Assembly (NCBI RefSeq): GCF_000227465.1
Contig: NC_016047.1
Span: 1,627,001-1,691,000, forward strand
Length of the DNA stretch: 64,000 nt
Direction of reading: 5' to 3'
Source of the DNA: Bacillus spizizenii TU-B-10
GTDB taxonomy: Bacteria; Bacillota; Bacilli; Bacillales; Bacillaceae
Positions 1 through 10,415 of the stretch are shown here, piece by piece (position 1 is the stretch's first letter; each line of letters starts with the position of its first letter). The notes beneath the pieces are model-generated. The model searched no databases and was not told the DNA's origin. It saw only the letters and a list, made by a program, of their open reading frames with translations. Position numbers and translations under genes: made by a program.

Positions 1-1174
1 CACCGTGAATCGGCATGAAGAATTTAGGCTTGATTAAACGAAGCATCAGCTTCTGTTCTTCCTGTCCGCCGTGACCGGATGTATGGATATCATTAAGAGG
101 TCCGTGAATAACCTCGGCCCCCGCGCGATACAGCTGGTTGATCGTCCGGCTCACGCTGATTGTGTTGCCTGGGATAGGGGACGAAGAAAATACGACTGTA
201 TCCCCAGGATTAATTGAAATCTGGCGGTGTGTGCCGTTTGCAATTCTTGATAACGCCGCCATCGGTTCCCCTTGGCTTCCTGTACATAAAATTGTTACTT
301 TATTGGCAGGCAAACGATTGATTTCGTTATGCTCAATAAATGTATTTTTAGGACAGTTAATATATCCGAGAGTTTGTCCGATTTCGATAGCCGATTCCAT
401 ACTGCGTCCAAATACGGCAACTTTTCTTCCATTTAATACAGCAGCTTCAATTACCTGCTGCAAGCGGTGGATATTCGACGCAAATGTAGCGAAGATAATT
501 CGACCGTCTACCTTGCGGAAAATGTCATGAATGCTTTCTCCGACACGGCGTTCAGACATAGTGAACTCTGGGTTCTCACTGTTTGTGCTGTCTGAAAGGA
601 GGCACAGAACGCCTTCTTTTCCGATTTCGGCCATTTTCGTCAAGTTTGCTGGCTCGCCGACTGGAGTAAAGTCGAATTTGAAATCTCCAGTATGTACGAT
701 GTTTCCTGGCGGCGTCTTTACAACTATACCGTAGGAATCCGGAATACTATGTGTTGTTCTGAAGAATGACACAGCCGTTTTGCGGAACTTTACGATATCA
801 TCTTCACCGATAATGTTCAGTTTCGTCTGTCTTAATAATCCATGCTCTTCAAGTTTATTCCGAAGTAAGCCGATCGCGAGTTTACCGCCGTAAACAGGAA
901 TATTCACTTGTCTGAGCAGGTACGGAATACCGCCGATGTGGTCTTCGTGCCCGTGGGTGATAAAAAGCCCTTTAATTTTATCTTCATTTTTGACTAAATA
1001 CGTGTAATCAGGGATAACGTAGTCAATGCCGAGCAGTTCATCCTCGGGAAACTTGATCCCCGCATCAATCAGCACAATTTCATCCTGAAATTGAACTGCA
1101 TACGTATTTTTACCGATTTCGCCCAAACCTCCGAGGGCGAAAACAGCAGTCTGATCATTTTTTACAAATTTCAT
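1..1174 (-). CDS. rnjA: Ribonuclease J1 (3' end beyond window)
   Basis: RNase J1 is a metallo-beta-lactamase/beta-CASP nuclease with 5'-to-3' exonuclease and endonuclease activity, central to mRNA turnover and rRNA maturation. About 391 of the usual 555 residues are in the window; the C-terminal part lies to the left of position 1. The zinc motif [10 protein letters not shown] is at residues 73-82. The start chosen is ATG at 1174 ([10 protein letters not shown]), 11 bases after a GGAG. An upstream in-frame ATG at 1183 overlaps the rpoY stop but lies too close to that GGAG. It follows rpoY in the same transcript, a pairing conserved in Firmicutes. Confidence 0.97.
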   Translation of the reverse strand, partial: MKFVKNDQTAVFALGGLGEIGKNTYAVQFQDEIVLIDAGIKFPEDELLGIDYVIPDYTYLVKNEDKIKGLFITHGHEDHIGGIPYLLRQVNIPVYGGKLAIGLLRNKLEEHGLLRQTKLNIIGEDDIVKFRKTAVSFFRTTHSIPDSYGIVVKTPPGNIVHTGDFKFDFTPVGEPANLTKMAEIGKEGVLCLLSDSTNSENPEFTMSERRVGESIHDIFRKVDGRIIFATFASNIHRLQQVIEAAVLNGRKVAVFGRSMESAIEIGQTLGYINCPKNTFIEHNEINRLPANKVTILCTGSQGEPMAALSRIANGTHRQISINPGDTVVFSSSPIPGNTISVSRTINQLYRAGAEVIHGPLNDIHTSGHGGQEEQKLMLRLIKPKFFMPIHG

Positions 1175-1179
1175 ACCGC

Positions 1180-1389
1180 TCATAACTCCAATACTTTAAA
1201 ATTTTCGCTCTGTTGTTCATATTCTAAAAATGCACCATCAACAGGTGTGATAAACTCAATATTAAATTTCTTCTCTTTCAGCTTTGTTCTGACGTCACGT
1301 TCAGATACGCCTTCAACATAAAGTGAATCTGTCTTTTCCCGAACAGGTACTTCGTCAGCCTTTTCTTGATAAAATACCTTATAAATCAT
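1180..1389 (-). CDS. rpoY: RNA polymerase epsilon subunit RpoY (YkzG)
   Basis: Encodes the 69-residue epsilon subunit of Firmicute RNA polymerase, which binds the core enzyme in a cavity near the DNA path and resembles the phage inhibitor Gp2 in fold. The start [10 protein letters not shown] and the length match the family. The ribosome-binding site GGAGAG precedes ATG. It is immediately upstream of rnjA, with about six bases between the rpoY stop region and the rnjA start, so the two are co-transcribed and the spacing suggests coupled translation. Confidence 0.95.
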   Translation of the reverse strand: MIYKVFYQEKADEVPVREKTDSLYVEGVSERDVRTKLKEKKFNIEFITPVDGAFLEYEQQSENFKVLEL

Positions 1390-1477
1390 CCAAATCTCTC
1401 CTTAAATGCCGTATGTTAGACTCGCTTACTCTATTATATTCGAAAACGGAATATAAGGAAAGCCTTGAGCAAAATAA

Positions 1478-1502
1478 GGATCTCTCGAAAAGTGAAAGAT
1501 CC
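1478..1502 (-). terminator. Hairpin after small basic ORF
   Basis: On the minus strand a 9-bp stem (GGATCTTTC with GAGAGATCC, one G-U pair) with a 7-base loop is followed by TTATTTTG. It lies 5 bases after the stop of the 23-codon ORF at 1507-1578 and is a moderate intrinsic terminator. Confidence 0.55.
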
Positions 1503-1506
1503 CTTG

Positions 1507-1578
1507 TCAGGCAATGGCTTTCTTGCGGAGCATTCCGTTCCATTGCCTTCTGAGTTTCTTTCTTAATTTGCGCAGCAT
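1507..1578 (-). CDS. Possible 23-residue highly basic micropeptide
   Basis: A 24-codon reading frame starts at ATG 1578, seven bases after AAAGGAGGG, an excellent ribosome-binding site. It encodes MLRKLRKKLRRQ followed by WNGMLRKKAIA and ends in TGA. Eleven of 23 residues are Lys or Arg and none are acidic, so the peptide could be an amphipathic helix that binds RNA or membranes. A hairpin terminator follows at once. I do not recognise a family. The strong SD, short spacing and dedicated terminator argue for a real gene; its size and lack of comparison argue caution. Confidence 0.55.
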   Translation of the reverse strand: MLRKLRKKLRRQWNGMLRKKAIA

Positions 1579-1771
1579 TTGTCAGTCCCTCCTTTTATAA
1601 ACATTTGTCCAGAGTTCTTTTATACAAATAGTATACGGAGGTTGAGGAAGACTTTTCGTGGTTATTAATGGAATTTAATATGATTTTTGAATGAAATAGT
1701 TTGCTGAATGGCAATCTTTTTGTATGATGAGGGTGGGAATTGCAGATCAAGACGATAAAGGGGAAGTTACA

Positions 1772-2545
1772 ATGGATTCAAAATTAATCTTTTTTGATAT
1801 TGACGGTACGATATATGATCATGACAAGAATATACCGGATAGTACGAGAAAAACGGTAGCGGAGCTGCAACGCCAAGGGCATCATGTGTTTATTGCCAGC
1901 GGGCGGTCTCCTTTTTTGGTTAAGCCGATTTTGGAGGAGCTGGGCATACACTCATTTATCTCCTATAATGGGCAGTATGTTGTCTTTGAAAATCAAGTAA
2001 TTTATAAAAATCCGCTGTCTGAGGAGGCAATCAGGCGATTATTAAAGCAGGCGGGAGAGGGCAAACATCCTGTCGTGTTTATGGCTGAGGACACGATGAA
2101 AGCGACTGTTGCGGATCACCCTCATGTTTTGGAGGGAATCGGCAGCCTTAAAACCGATTATCCAGAAACTGATGACCTTTTCTATGAAGGTAAAGAAATT
2201 TTTCAGCTTCTTTTATTTTGCCAGGATGAAGAAGAAAAAGCTTATGCCGCTTTTCCTGAATTTGATTTAGTGCGCTGGCATGAGTATTCGACTGATGTTC
2301 TGCCGCATGGAGGTTCGAAGGCGGAAGGGATCAAAAAAGTGATCGAGCGTCTACCGTTTGATATCAGCGATACATATGCTTTCGGCGACGGATTAAACGA
2401 TCTGCAAATGATTGAGTATGTCGGGACAGGTGTAGCTATGGGAAATGCTGTTCCTGAATTGAAAGAAATCGCGGACTTTGTAACAAAGCCAGTAGACGAG
2501 GATGGAATTGCATACGCTGTGAAAGAATTAGGTCTTTTAAAATAA
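1772..2545 (+). CDS. ykrA: HAD-superfamily sugar-phosphate phosphatase-like hydrolase YkrA
   Basis: A 257-residue Cof-type HAD hydrolase. The nucleophile motif FFDIDGTIYD is near the N-terminus (DxD), a SGRS motif II near residue 49, and the C-terminal GDGLND motif IV coordinates Mg2+. Members dephosphorylate small phosphorylated metabolites; the substrate here cannot be read from sequence. The start at ATG 1772 (MDSKLIFF) follows AAAGGGGAAG; an in-frame ATG at 1724 would add 16 residues outside the family. It is transcribed alone, facing defB, with a shared terminator. Confidence 0.93.
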   Translation: MDSKLIFFDIDGTIYDHDKNIPDSTRKTVAELQRQGHHVFIASGRSPFLVKPILEELGIHSFISYNGQYVVFENQVIYKNPLSEEAIRRLLKQAGEGKHPVVFMAEDTMKATVADHPHVLEGIGSLKTDYPETDDLFYEGKEIFQLLLFCQDEEEKAYAAFPEFDLVRWHEYSTDVLPHGGSKAEGIKKVIERLPFDISDTYAFGDGLNDLQMIEYVGTGVAMGNAVPELKEIADFVTKPVDEDGIAYAVKELGLLK

Positions 2546-2547
2546 AG

Positions 2548-2579
2548 AAACGGCTGGCACTGTGCCAGCCGTTTTTCTT
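2548..2579. terminator. Bidirectional terminator between ykrA and defB
   Basis: A 12-bp GC-rich stem (AACGGCTGGCAC / GTGCCAGCCGTT) is flanked by A and T runs, so it can end both converging transcripts. Confidence 0.9.
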
Positions 2580-2580
2580 T

Positions 2581-3135
2581 TTAGCGCTCAATCGCGATTG
2601 CATTTTCAGGTTCTTTGAAAGGATTCTCCTTATCAATATGATCATAGAACATAACGCCGTTCAAATGATCAATCTCGTGCTGAAACACAATAGCCGGAAA
2701 TCCTCTTAAACGAATATCAATGTTTTCGCCTTCAAGGGTTGTTCCTTTTACTCTGACGCGAGCATAGCGGGGAACATAACCGGGAATCGCTTCATCAACA
2801 GACAGGCAGCCCTCGCCGCTTGTTAAGTAGCTTTTTTCAACAGAATGGCTGACGATCTTAGGATTAAACAAAGCATAGCTGTATAACTTACCGGAAGCAT
2901 CTTCCGCATGAACAGCGATCATTCGTTTTTTGATATTAATTTGAGGAGCTGCGAGTCCTACGCCTGGACGCAGCCTGTATTTTTCGGCTAATTCCGGATT
3001 TTGACTGTTCTTAACGAATTCGATCATGTCGGCCAGCTGCTGTTTTTCTGCATCAGTCGGAGGCAGCTCAACAGGTTCGGCTGTCTCTCTGAGGGCTGGA
3101 TGGCCGTCACGTACGATGTTTTCCATAGTAATCAA
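2581..3135 (-). CDS. defB: Peptide deformylase DefB (YkrB)
   Basis: A 184-residue Fe2+-dependent peptide deformylase that removes the N-formyl group from nascent proteins. All three family motifs are present: GVGLAAPQ (residues ~58-65), EGCLS (~108-112, metal-binding Cys) and QHEIDH (~152-157, metal-binding His and catalytic Glu). The Firmicute insertions make it a type-2 enzyme. In B. subtilis this is the main housekeeping deformylase, Def (in the fmt operon) being the second. Single-gene unit. Confidence 0.96.
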   Translation of the reverse strand: MITMENIVRDGHPALRETAEPVELPPTDAEKQQLADMIEFVKNSQNPELAEKYRLRPGVGLAAPQINIKKRMIAVHAEDASGKLYSYALFNPKIVSHSVEKSYLTSGEGCLSVDEAIPGYVPRYARVRVKGTTLEGENIDIRLRGFPAIVFQHEIDHLNGVMFYDHIDKENPFKEPENAIAIER

Positions 3136-3204
3136 GAAACTTCACTCCTAAAGCTTAATATGTAAATTATATCGGATTTCTTCACAAAGGTGCAACGAAA
3201 CAAA

Positions 3205-3228
3205 TGACCAGCCGAAGATGGCTGGTCA
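3205..3228 (-). terminator. Terminator of YjcZ-like gene
   Basis: A 9-bp stem TGACCAGCC / GGCTGGTCA with 6-base loop, followed on the minus strand by TTTGTTTC, 17 bases after the stop at 3245. Confidence 0.75.
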
Positions 3229-3244
3229 AGTTCAAGCTGTGTAA

Positions 3245-3397
3245 TTAGCAACAGCCTCCGCCTAAATAAGCAGCTCCGACAATGATTAACAGAATGAATA
3301 AAACAACGATTAGCGCAAAGGTGCGGCCGTAGCCATAACCGCCATATCCGTAACCACCATAACTGCAGCAGCCTCCGCCGTAACCATATCCATACAT
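3245..3397 (-). CDS. YjcZ-family small Gly/Tyr-rich sporulation protein
   Basis: A 50-residue protein. The N-terminal half is a Gly-Tyr-Cys low-complexity segment (repeats of GYG and GGY, with CC at 10-11). It is followed by one hydrophobic helix (about residues 27-45: [18 protein letters not shown]) and a GGGCC tail. This layout is that of YjcZ-type small spore proteins, of which B. subtilis has several. GAGGAGG precedes ATG 3397. A sigma-K-type promoter lies upstream, which fits mother-cell expression and a spore-coat location. Function beyond that is unknown. Confidence 0.85.
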   Translation of the reverse strand: MYGYGYGGGCCSYGGYGYGGYGYGRTFALIVVLFILLIIVGAAYLGGGCC

Positions 3398-3458
3398 ATT
3401 ACAAAACCTCCTCTTTTAATTACGCCAGAGCCTTTAGAAGTAGGCATAGCGTCTACTA

Positions 3459-3485
3459 TAACCTATGTAAAAACAAAAAAGTTGT
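3459..3485 (-). promoter_or_regulatory. Sigma-K-type promoter for YjcZ-like gene
   Basis: On the minus strand AC, a 16-base gap and CATAGGTTA match the sigma-K consensus (AC, 16, CATANNNTA). It lies about 60 bases upstream of the start codon at 3397. Assignment is by consensus match only. Confidence 0.6.
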
Positions 3486-3609
3486 ATGGTCATCTGTCCT
3501 GATTTTTCATTTTTTGATTTGATTTCAGAGCTGCCTCATACAGGTACAGCTATTGCCAAACGTCCCCATGGATTTTATAGTAGAAACTGTCAAGATTGGG
3601 GGATTTAAC

Positions 3610-4281
3610 GTGAAAGACGCAATAAAACGGCGGCCTGGAATGAAAATCGGAGCTTTTTGTGCGATGACACTGATATTAACAGGATGCATGGGACAAGACC
3701 CGGTTGATTCACTTCATCATTCATTAGAAAAAGCCGCGGAATCTGAAAAGCCGTTTCTAGAAGAACAGAAAACGCTCGAAGAATTAGAGGCGAAGGAAAA
3801 TCAGCTTTACGATGATGTTATGAAGCTCAATATGGATGATTATAAAAAAATTGTTGCTTTATCTAACGAAGCGCTAGAAAATGTCAGCAAGCGTGAAGAA
3901 CATTTGAAGATTGAAAATGACAGCATCAAAAAATCGGAATCAGAATTTGAGGAAGCAAAAACGTCTGCTGAACAAATTAAGGATAAACACATAAAAGAAA
4001 AGGCTGATGCCGCAGCAAGCCATATGAAGAAAAGATATACATCATACGGCTCCATGTATGAAGAATATAAAAAAGCGCTTCAACTTAATAAAAAGCTGTA
4101 TATGCAGCTGAAAGATAAAGACTTGGCACGAGATGATCTGGACAAGCAGATCGATAAAGTCAATGCTTCTTATGAAAAGGTCCTTAAATACAGCGGAGAA
4201 TTTAATGAACAAACAGAAAAATATAATAATGCCCGGGAAGATCTATATGATGCCGCAGGCTATCACGTGAAAAAGAGCTGA
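3610..4281 (+). CDS. ykyA: YkyA-family lipoprotein
   Basis: A 223-residue predicted lipoprotein of the YkyA family. After a basic N-terminus (KDAIKRRPGMK) comes a hydrophobic stretch ending in a lipobox LTGC, so the mature protein is anchored to the outer membrane face by a diacylglycerol-Cys. The rest is charged and helical (Glu/Lys-rich, likely coiled coil, about residues 40-215). GTG 3610 is preferred because TGGGGGAT lies just upstream; an ATG ten codons later is the alternative. Proposed cell-wall-binding role is from family naming, not visible here. Confidence 0.88.
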   Translation: MKDAIKRRPGMKIGAFCAMTLILTGCMGQDPVDSLHHSLEKAAESEKPFLEEQKTLEELEAKENQLYDDVMKLNMDDYKKIVALSNEALENVSKREEHLKIENDSIKKSESEFEEAKTSAEQIKDKHIKEKADAAASHMKKRYTSYGSMYEEYKKALQLNKKLYMQLKDKDLARDDLDKQIDKVNASYEKVLKYSGEFNEQTEKYNNAREDLYDAAGYHVKKS

Positions 4282-4302
4282 CTTTGAACAGCTCTTTTTT
4301 TT
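4271..4302 (+). terminator. Terminator of ykyA
   Basis: A 10-bp stem AAAAGAGCTG / CAGCTCTTTT, followed by a T run, overlapping the ykyA stop codon. Confidence 0.88.
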
Positions 4303-4344
4303 AATAAACGCGACGCCAATTTCATTCAAAATTTTCATTTCTAT

Positions 4345-4641
4345 TGTAGTACAGTGTAGTGGTGTATACTAGTACAGTTTTGGGTACAGCTGGCATCTGT
4401 TTTTTTATTGAAAATGTAAAGCGAATACATTTATTGAAAATCAGCGATGAAAACGATTGACGGCTCTTCTTTATTTGGTGTAAACTAATCCATGTTAAGC
4501 GGTGTTGTATTAGTTTTTTACAACTTCGAAATAATACAGTTCAAAGCAGAGTGTAACTATCCTACATAAAGGTTTTGGCAAACTGGGGATCGGCTAAAAT
4601 ATATACGACTTACTGCTAATACTTTAGGGTACCCTAAGTTT
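4345..4641 (+). promoter_or_regulatory. pdhA upstream regulatory region
   Basis: The 421-base gap before pdhA holds no gene. A sigma-A-like promoter is TTGACG 4457-4462, 18 bases, TAAACT 4481-4486, giving a leader of about 210 bases. Upstream are three GTACAG copies (4349, 4372, 4384) and a 12-bp direct repeat TTTATTGAAAAT at 4404-4415 and 4430-4441, 26 bases apart. In the leader is a near-perfect palindrome at 4621-4639 (AGGGTACCCT core). Roles of the repeats are unknown. Confidence 0.5.
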
Positions 4642-4696
4642 GTATGTATAAAAGGAATGCACGTCTAATGACTGTTTAAAAGAAAGGAAGAGGTGA

Positions 4697-5818
<1,122 letters not shown>

Positions 5819-5821
5819 GCC

Positions 5822-6799
5822 ATGGCGCAAATGACAATGATTCAAGCAATCACGGATGCGTTACGCACAGAACTGAAAAATGACGAAAATGTCTTAGTTT
5901 TCGGAGAAGACGTTGGTGTTAACGGCGGCGTATTCCGTGCGACAGAAGGATTGCAAAAAGAATTCGGTGAAGACCGTGTGTTTGACACGCCACTTGCTGA
6001 ATCTGGTATCGGCGGTCTTGCCCTTGGTTTAGGCTTAAACGGCTTCCGTCCGGTAATGGAAATCCAATTCTTCGGATTTGTTTACGAAGTAATGGATTCA
6101 GTTTCTGGCCAAATGGCTCGTATGCGCTACCGTTCTGGCGGACGCTGGACTTCACCTGTAACAATTCGTTCTCCGTTCGGCGGCGGCGTTCATACTCCTG
6201 AGCTTCACGCTGACAGCTTAGAAGGTCTTGTTGCACAACAGCCTGGTATCAAAGTTGTTATTCCATCAACTCCTTACGATGCCAAAGGACTTTTAATTTC
6301 TGCGATCAGAGACAATGATCCTGTTGTTTTCTTAGAGCACATGAAGCTTTACCGTTCTTTCCGTCAGGAAGTTCCTGAAGAAGAATACACAATTGAGCTT
6401 GGTAAAGCTGACGTAAAACGTGAAGGTACTGACCTTTCAATCATCACTTACGGCGCAATGGTTCATGAATCATTAAAAGCTGCCGAGGAGCTTGAAAAAG
6501 ACGGCATTTCTGCTGAAGTTGTCGACCTTCGCACTGTAAGCCCGCTTGACATTGATACAATCATCGCATCTGTAGAAAAAACAGGACGCGCGATTGTTGT
6601 TCAAGAGGCACAAAAACAAGCCGGAATTGCTGCAAATGTAGTAGCAGAAATTAATGACCGTGCGATCTTAAGCTTGGAAGCACCTGTACTTCGCGTGGCA
6701 GCGCCTGATACAGTATTTCCTTTCTCTCAAGCGGAGAGCGTATGGCTTCCAAACCATAAAGATGTTCTTGAAACAGCAAGAAAAGTTCTTGAATTTTAA
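5822..6799 (+). CDS. pdhB: Pyruvate dehydrogenase E1 beta subunit
   Basis: A 325-residue E1 beta subunit forming the alpha2-beta2 E1 heterotetramer with PdhA. It carries the second half of the ThDP site ([18 protein letters not shown] near residues 27-44) and the C-terminal transketolase domain with [15 protein letters not shown]. The ATG lies three bases after the pdhA stop, implying translational coupling. A hairpin follows before pdhC. Confidence 0.98.
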   Translation: MAQMTMIQAITDALRTELKNDENVLVFGEDVGVNGGVFRATEGLQKEFGEDRVFDTPLAESGIGGLALGLGLNGFRPVMEIQFFGFVYEVMDSVSGQMARMRYRSGGRWTSPVTIRSPFGGGVHTPELHADSLEGLVAQQPGIKVVIPSTPYDAKGLLISAIRDNDPVVFLEHMKLYRSFRQEVPEEEYTIELGKADVKREGTDLSIITYGAMVHESLKAAEELEKDGISAEVVDLRTVSPLDIDTIIASVEKTGRAIVVQEAQKQAGIAANVVAEINDRAILSLEAPVLRVAAPDTVFPFSQAESVWLPNHKDVLETARKVLEF

Positions 6800-6815
6800 T
6801 CAAACTGCATAATCG

Positions 6816-6841
6816 AGAGGGAAGATGAACGTTTTCCCTCT
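6816..6841 (+). other. Hairpin between pdhB and pdhC
   Basis: A perfect 8-bp stem AGAGGGAA / TTCCCTCT with a 10-base loop lies 16 bases after pdhB and is followed by ATTATATATCTG rather than a T run. It may act as a weak terminator or mRNA-stability element separating E1 from E2-E3 expression. pdhC has its own strong SD about 60 bases later. Confidence 0.5.
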
Positions 6842-6913
6842 ATTATATATCTGTTTTCAATTCTTACGTTGTAAACTTTAAAATTGCTTAATCAAACTAG
6901 GAGGTCGAGAACT

Positions 6914-8242
6914 GTGGCATTTGAATTTAAACTTCCAGATATCGGGGAAGGTATCCACGAAGGCGAAATCGTAAAATGGTTTGTCAAGCCTAACGATGAG
7001 GTAGACGAGGATGATGTACTGGCTGAAGTCCAAAATGATAAAGCAGTAGTAGAAATTCCTTCACCTGTTAAAGGAAAAGTATTAGAATTAAAAGTTGAAG
7101 AGGGAACGGTTGCAACTGTTGGACAAACGATCATTACGTTTGATGCACCTGGTTACGAAGACCTTCAATTTAAAGGCAGCGAAGAGTCAGATGATGCGAA
7201 AACTGAAGCACAAGTTCAGTCAACAGCAGAAGCTGGACAAGACGTTGCGAAAGAAGAGCAAGCTCAAGAGCCTGCAAAAGCAACTGGCGCAGGACAGCAG
7301 GATCAAGCTGAAGTTGACCCGAACAAACGCGTGATCGCTATGCCTTCTGTACGTAAATATGCTCGTGAAAAAGGCGTAGACATCCGTAAAGTTACTGGTT
7401 CAGGGAACAACGGACGTGTTGTAAAAGAAGATATCGACAGCTTTGTAAACGGAGGAGCGCAAGAAGCTGCGCCGCAAGAAACAGCTGCACCACAAGAAAC
7501 AGCTGCTAAACCGGCTGCTGCACCAGCTCCAGAGGGCGAATTCCCAGAAACACGCGAAAAAATGAGCGGTATCCGTAAAGCAATTGCGAAAGCGATGGTT
7601 AACTCTAAACACACAGCTCCTCACGTAACGTTAATGGACGAAGTGGACGTAACAAACCTTGTTGCACATCGTAAACAGTTCAAACAGGTTGCTGCTGATC
7701 AAGGAATCAAGCTGACTTACTTGCCTTACGTTGTAAAAGCTCTTACATCTGCACTGAAAAAATTCCCTGTTTTAAACACGTCAATTGACGATAAAACAGA
7801 AGAAGTAGTCCAAAAACATTACTTCAACATCGGTATCGCTGCTGACACTGAAAAAGGCTTGCTTGTACCGGTTGTGAAAAATGCAGATCGTAAATCTGTC
7901 TTTGAAATTTCTGATGAGATCAATGGCCTTGCAACAAAAGCTCGTGAAGGCAAGCTTGCTCCAGCTGAAATGAAAGGCGCATCTTGCACAATTACAAACA
8001 TCGGTTCTGCCGGCGGACAATGGTTCACTCCGGTTATCAACCATCCAGAAGTTGCGATTCTTGGTATCGGACGCATTGCAGAAAAAGCGATTGTTCGTGA
8101 TGGCGAAATCGTAGCAGCTCCAGTCTTAGCTCTTTCTCTCAGCTTCGACCACCGTATGATCGACGGAGCAACTGCGCAAAATGCATTAAATCACATCAAG
8201 CGTTTACTGAACGATCCACAATTAATTTTAATGGAGGCGTAA
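6914..8242 (+). CDS. pdhC: Dihydrolipoamide acetyltransferase (E2)
   Basis: A 442-residue E2 core of the pyruvate dehydrogenase complex. Residues 1-80 are a lipoyl domain with the lipoylated Lys in QNDKAVVE. A flexible acidic Ala/Gln/Glu-rich linker follows (~85-135), then the peripheral subunit-binding domain ([14 protein letters not shown]...). A second Ala/Pro linker leads to the catalytic domain ending in [10 protein letters not shown], with the active-site His and Asp. GTG 6914 follows AGGAGGTCGAG. It forms the 60-mer scaffold that binds PdhAB and PdhD. Confidence 0.98.
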   Translation: MAFEFKLPDIGEGIHEGEIVKWFVKPNDEVDEDDVLAEVQNDKAVVEIPSPVKGKVLELKVEEGTVATVGQTIITFDAPGYEDLQFKGSEESDDAKTEAQVQSTAEAGQDVAKEEQAQEPAKATGAGQQDQAEVDPNKRVIAMPSVRKYAREKGVDIRKVTGSGNNGRVVKEDIDSFVNGGAQEAAPQETAAPQETAAKPAAAPAPEGEFPETREKMSGIRKAIAKAMVNSKHTAPHVTLMDEVDVTNLVAHRKQFKQVAADQGIKLTYLPYVVKALTSALKKFPVLNTSIDDKTEEVVQKHYFNIGIAADTEKGLLVPVVKNADRKSVFEISDEINGLATKAREGKLAPAEMKGASCTITNIGSAGGQWFTPVINHPEVAILGIGRIAEKAIVRDGEIVAAPVLALSLSFDHRMIDGATAQNALNHIKRLLNDPQLILMEA

Positions 8243-8246
8243 TGTT

Positions 8247-9659
8247 ATGGTAGTAGGAGATTTCCCTATTGAAACAGATACTCTTGTAATTGGTGCGGGA
8301 CCTGGCGGCTATGTAGCTGCCATCCGCGCTGCACAGCTTGGACAAAAAGTAACAGTCGTTGAAAAAGCAACTCTTGGGGGCGTTTGTCTAAACGTTGGAT
8401 GTATCCCTTCAAAAGCGCTGATCAATGCAGGCCACCGTTATGAGAATGCAAAGCATTCTGACGACATGGGGATCACTGCTGAGAACGTATCAGTTGATTT
8501 CACAAAAGTTCAAGAATGGAAAACTTCTGTTGTAAACAAGCTTACTGGCGGTGTTGCAGGTCTTCTTAAAGGGAACAAAGTAGATGTTGTAAAAGGTGAA
8601 GCTTACTTTGTAGACAGCAATTCAGTTCGTGTTATGGATGAGAACTCTGCTCAAACATACACGTTCAAAAATGCAATTATTGCAACTGGTTCTCGTCCTA
8701 TCGAATTGCCAAACTTCAAATATACTGAGCGTGTCCTAAATTCAACAGGCGCTTTGGCTCTTAAAGAAATTCCTAAAAAGCTCGTTGTTATCGGCGGCGG
8801 CTACATCGGAACTGAGCTTGGAACTGCGTATGCTAACTTTGGCACTGAGCTTGTTATTCTTGAAGGTGGAGATGAAATTCTTCCTGGCTTCGAAAAACAA
8901 ATGAGTTCTCTTGTTACACGCAGACTGAAGAAAAAAGGCAACGTTGAAATCCATACAAATGCGATGGCTAAAGGCGTTGAAGAAAGACCAGACGGCGTAA
9001 CAGTTACTTTTGAAGTAAAAGGCGAAGAAAAAACTGTTGATGCTGATTACGTACTGATTACAGTAGGACGCCGTCCAAACACTGATGAGCTTGGTCTTGA
9101 GCAAGTCGGTATTGAAATGACGGACCGCGGTGTTGTGAAAACTGACAAACAGTGCCGCACAAACGTACCTAACATTTATGCAATCGGTGATATCATCGAA
9201 GGACCGCCGCTTGCTCACAAAGCATCTTACGAAGGTAAAATCGCTGCAGAAGCTATCGCTGGAGAGCCTGCAGAAATCGATTACCTTGGAATTCCTGCGG
9301 TTGTCTTCTCTGAGCCTGAACTTGCATCAGTTGGTTACACTGAAGCACAGGCGAAAGAAGAAGGTCTTGACATTGTTGCTGCTAAATTCCCATTTGCAGC
9401 AAACGGCCGTGCACTTTCTCTTAACGAAACAGACGGCTTCATGAAGCTGATCACTCGTAAAGAGGACGGTCTTGTGATCGGTGCGCAAATCGCCGGCGCA
9501 AGTGCTTCTGATATGATTTCTGAATTAAGCTTAGCGATCGAAGGCGGCATGACTGCCGAAGATATCGCGATGACAATTCACGCTCACCCAACATTGGGCG
9601 AAATCACAATGGAAGCAGCTGAAGTGGCAATCGGGAGCCCGATTCACATCGTAAAATAA
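8247..9659 (+). CDS. pdhD: Dihydrolipoamide dehydrogenase (E3)
   Basis: A 470-residue FAD flavoprotein that reoxidises dihydrolipoamide with NAD+. FAD fold [19 protein letters not shown] is near residues 14-32. The redox-active disulfide is [14 protein letters not shown] (~41-54). The NAD fold is [13 protein letters not shown] (~180), the second FAD motif YAIGDIIEG, and the catalytic HAHPTLGE is near the C-terminus. Probably shared with 2-oxoglutarate dehydrogenase. Last gene of pdhABCD, four bases after pdhC. Confidence 0.98.
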   Translation: MVVGDFPIETDTLVIGAGPGGYVAAIRAAQLGQKVTVVEKATLGGVCLNVGCIPSKALINAGHRYENAKHSDDMGITAENVSVDFTKVQEWKTSVVNKLTGGVAGLLKGNKVDVVKGEAYFVDSNSVRVMDENSAQTYTFKNAIIATGSRPIELPNFKYTERVLNSTGALALKEIPKKLVVIGGGYIGTELGTAYANFGTELVILEGGDEILPGFEKQMSSLVTRRLKKKGNVEIHTNAMAKGVEERPDGVTVTFEVKGEEKTVDADYVLITVGRRPNTDELGLEQVGIEMTDRGVVKTDKQCRTNVPNIYAIGDIIEGPPLAHKASYEGKIAAEAIAGEPAEIDYLGIPAVVFSEPELASVGYTEAQAKEEGLDIVAAKFPFAANGRALSLNETDGFMKLITRKEDGLVIGAQIAGASASDMISELSLAIEGGMTAEDIAMTIHAHPTLGEITMEAAEVAIGSPIHIVK

Positions 9660-9670
9660 TGCTCATATCA

Positions 9671-9706
9671 AAAACAGCCTTCGCTTAAAGCGGGGCTGTT
9701 TTTTTA
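9671..9706. terminator. Terminator of the pdh operon
   Basis: Stem AAAACAGCC / GGCTGTTTT with an inner CGCTT/AAGCG helix and a long T run. The opposite strand can also end the converging slp transcript. Confidence 0.9.
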
Positions 9707-10078
9707 TTTTGACAGCACATGCTGCAATGGTTTAATGATGTCTTCTTTCTCTTTCACACATCCCTCTATTTTCACCACGACATGACGCTCATCAACGACC
9801 ATAAGGGTAGGGACGGTTTCAATCTCATCTTCCCAGCCTTCTTTGTTAGCATAGACCTTCATTTTATCTATTTGCTCGGGATAATCTTTTTCTAAATCAA
9901 GCAGTGCATCGTAATATGGCGCTTCCTGGTCAATTTGGTTCTCATCAGAAAAAAACAGGATTTGTGTATGATGAATGTTGTCAATCCGGCTTTTTTTCAC
10001 CGGATTGATGGTGGAAAGCGTACAGCCCGATAAAGCAAATACTATTATCAGTATGGGGAATACCGCGCGATATCGCAT
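9704..10078 (-). CDS. slp: Small peptidoglycan-associated lipoprotein Slp
   Basis: A 124-residue lipoprotein with a hydrophobic signal (residues 3-18) ending in the lipobox LSGC. The remainder (HTQILFFSDENQ..., ...ETVPTLMVVDERHVVVKIEGC) has a thioredoxin-like alternation of strands and helices, including the VPTLMVV segment that resembles the cis-Pro region, but without a CxxC. The name is from B. subtilis Slp; the cell-wall association is known from the family and is not visible in sequence. Transcribed alone towards pdhD. Confidence 0.85.
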   Translation of the reverse strand: MRYRAVFPILIIVFALSGCTLSTINPVKKSRIDNIHHTQILFFSDENQIDQEAPYYDALLDLEKDYPEQIDKMKVYANKEGWEDEIETVPTLMVVDERHVVVKIEGCVKEKEDIIKPLQHVLSK

Positions 10079-10171
10079 CTATCTTCTCCTCTGTATAAAC
10101 AATAGTAAACTAGCTTTAGTTTATCATGAGAGGCAGCGTAATCTGCTCCTTGTTACCTAATTGTTATATAA

Positions 10172-10186
10172 TTGAAACCGTTTTTA
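10172..10186. promoter_or_regulatory. CcpA cre-like site upstream of SR1
   Basis: TTGAAACCGTTTTTA matches the cre consensus WTGNAANCGNWNNCW at all but one fixed position. It lies about 230 bases upstream of the SR1 -35 box. Mild CcpA repression of SR1 is known in B. subtilis. The rest of the 10079-10415 gap is AT-rich with no gene seen. Confidence 0.5.
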
Positions 10187-10415
10187 AAGTGAGATTACAT
10201 ATCATATCCATCGTTTAAAATAGCAATCTGGGGGTATATAGAATTTATTGCTGCGTTCTTTCATAAAAGTTCAAAAAAACATGAAATCATGTTATGTGTT
10301 TTGGCATATGTATCGATTAACGCTGCTGTATGAAAAGAAAATATTATATGATGAAAAATGAAAAAATACGCTATATATAACGACATACAAATTAAATGTG
10401 TTATACAGTTTGTTG

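Noticed and set aside
8742-9218. Minus-strand open frame of 158 codons inside pdhD
   Set aside because: Antisense to a highly conserved enzyme, with Phe/Cys-rich composition typical of reverse frames.
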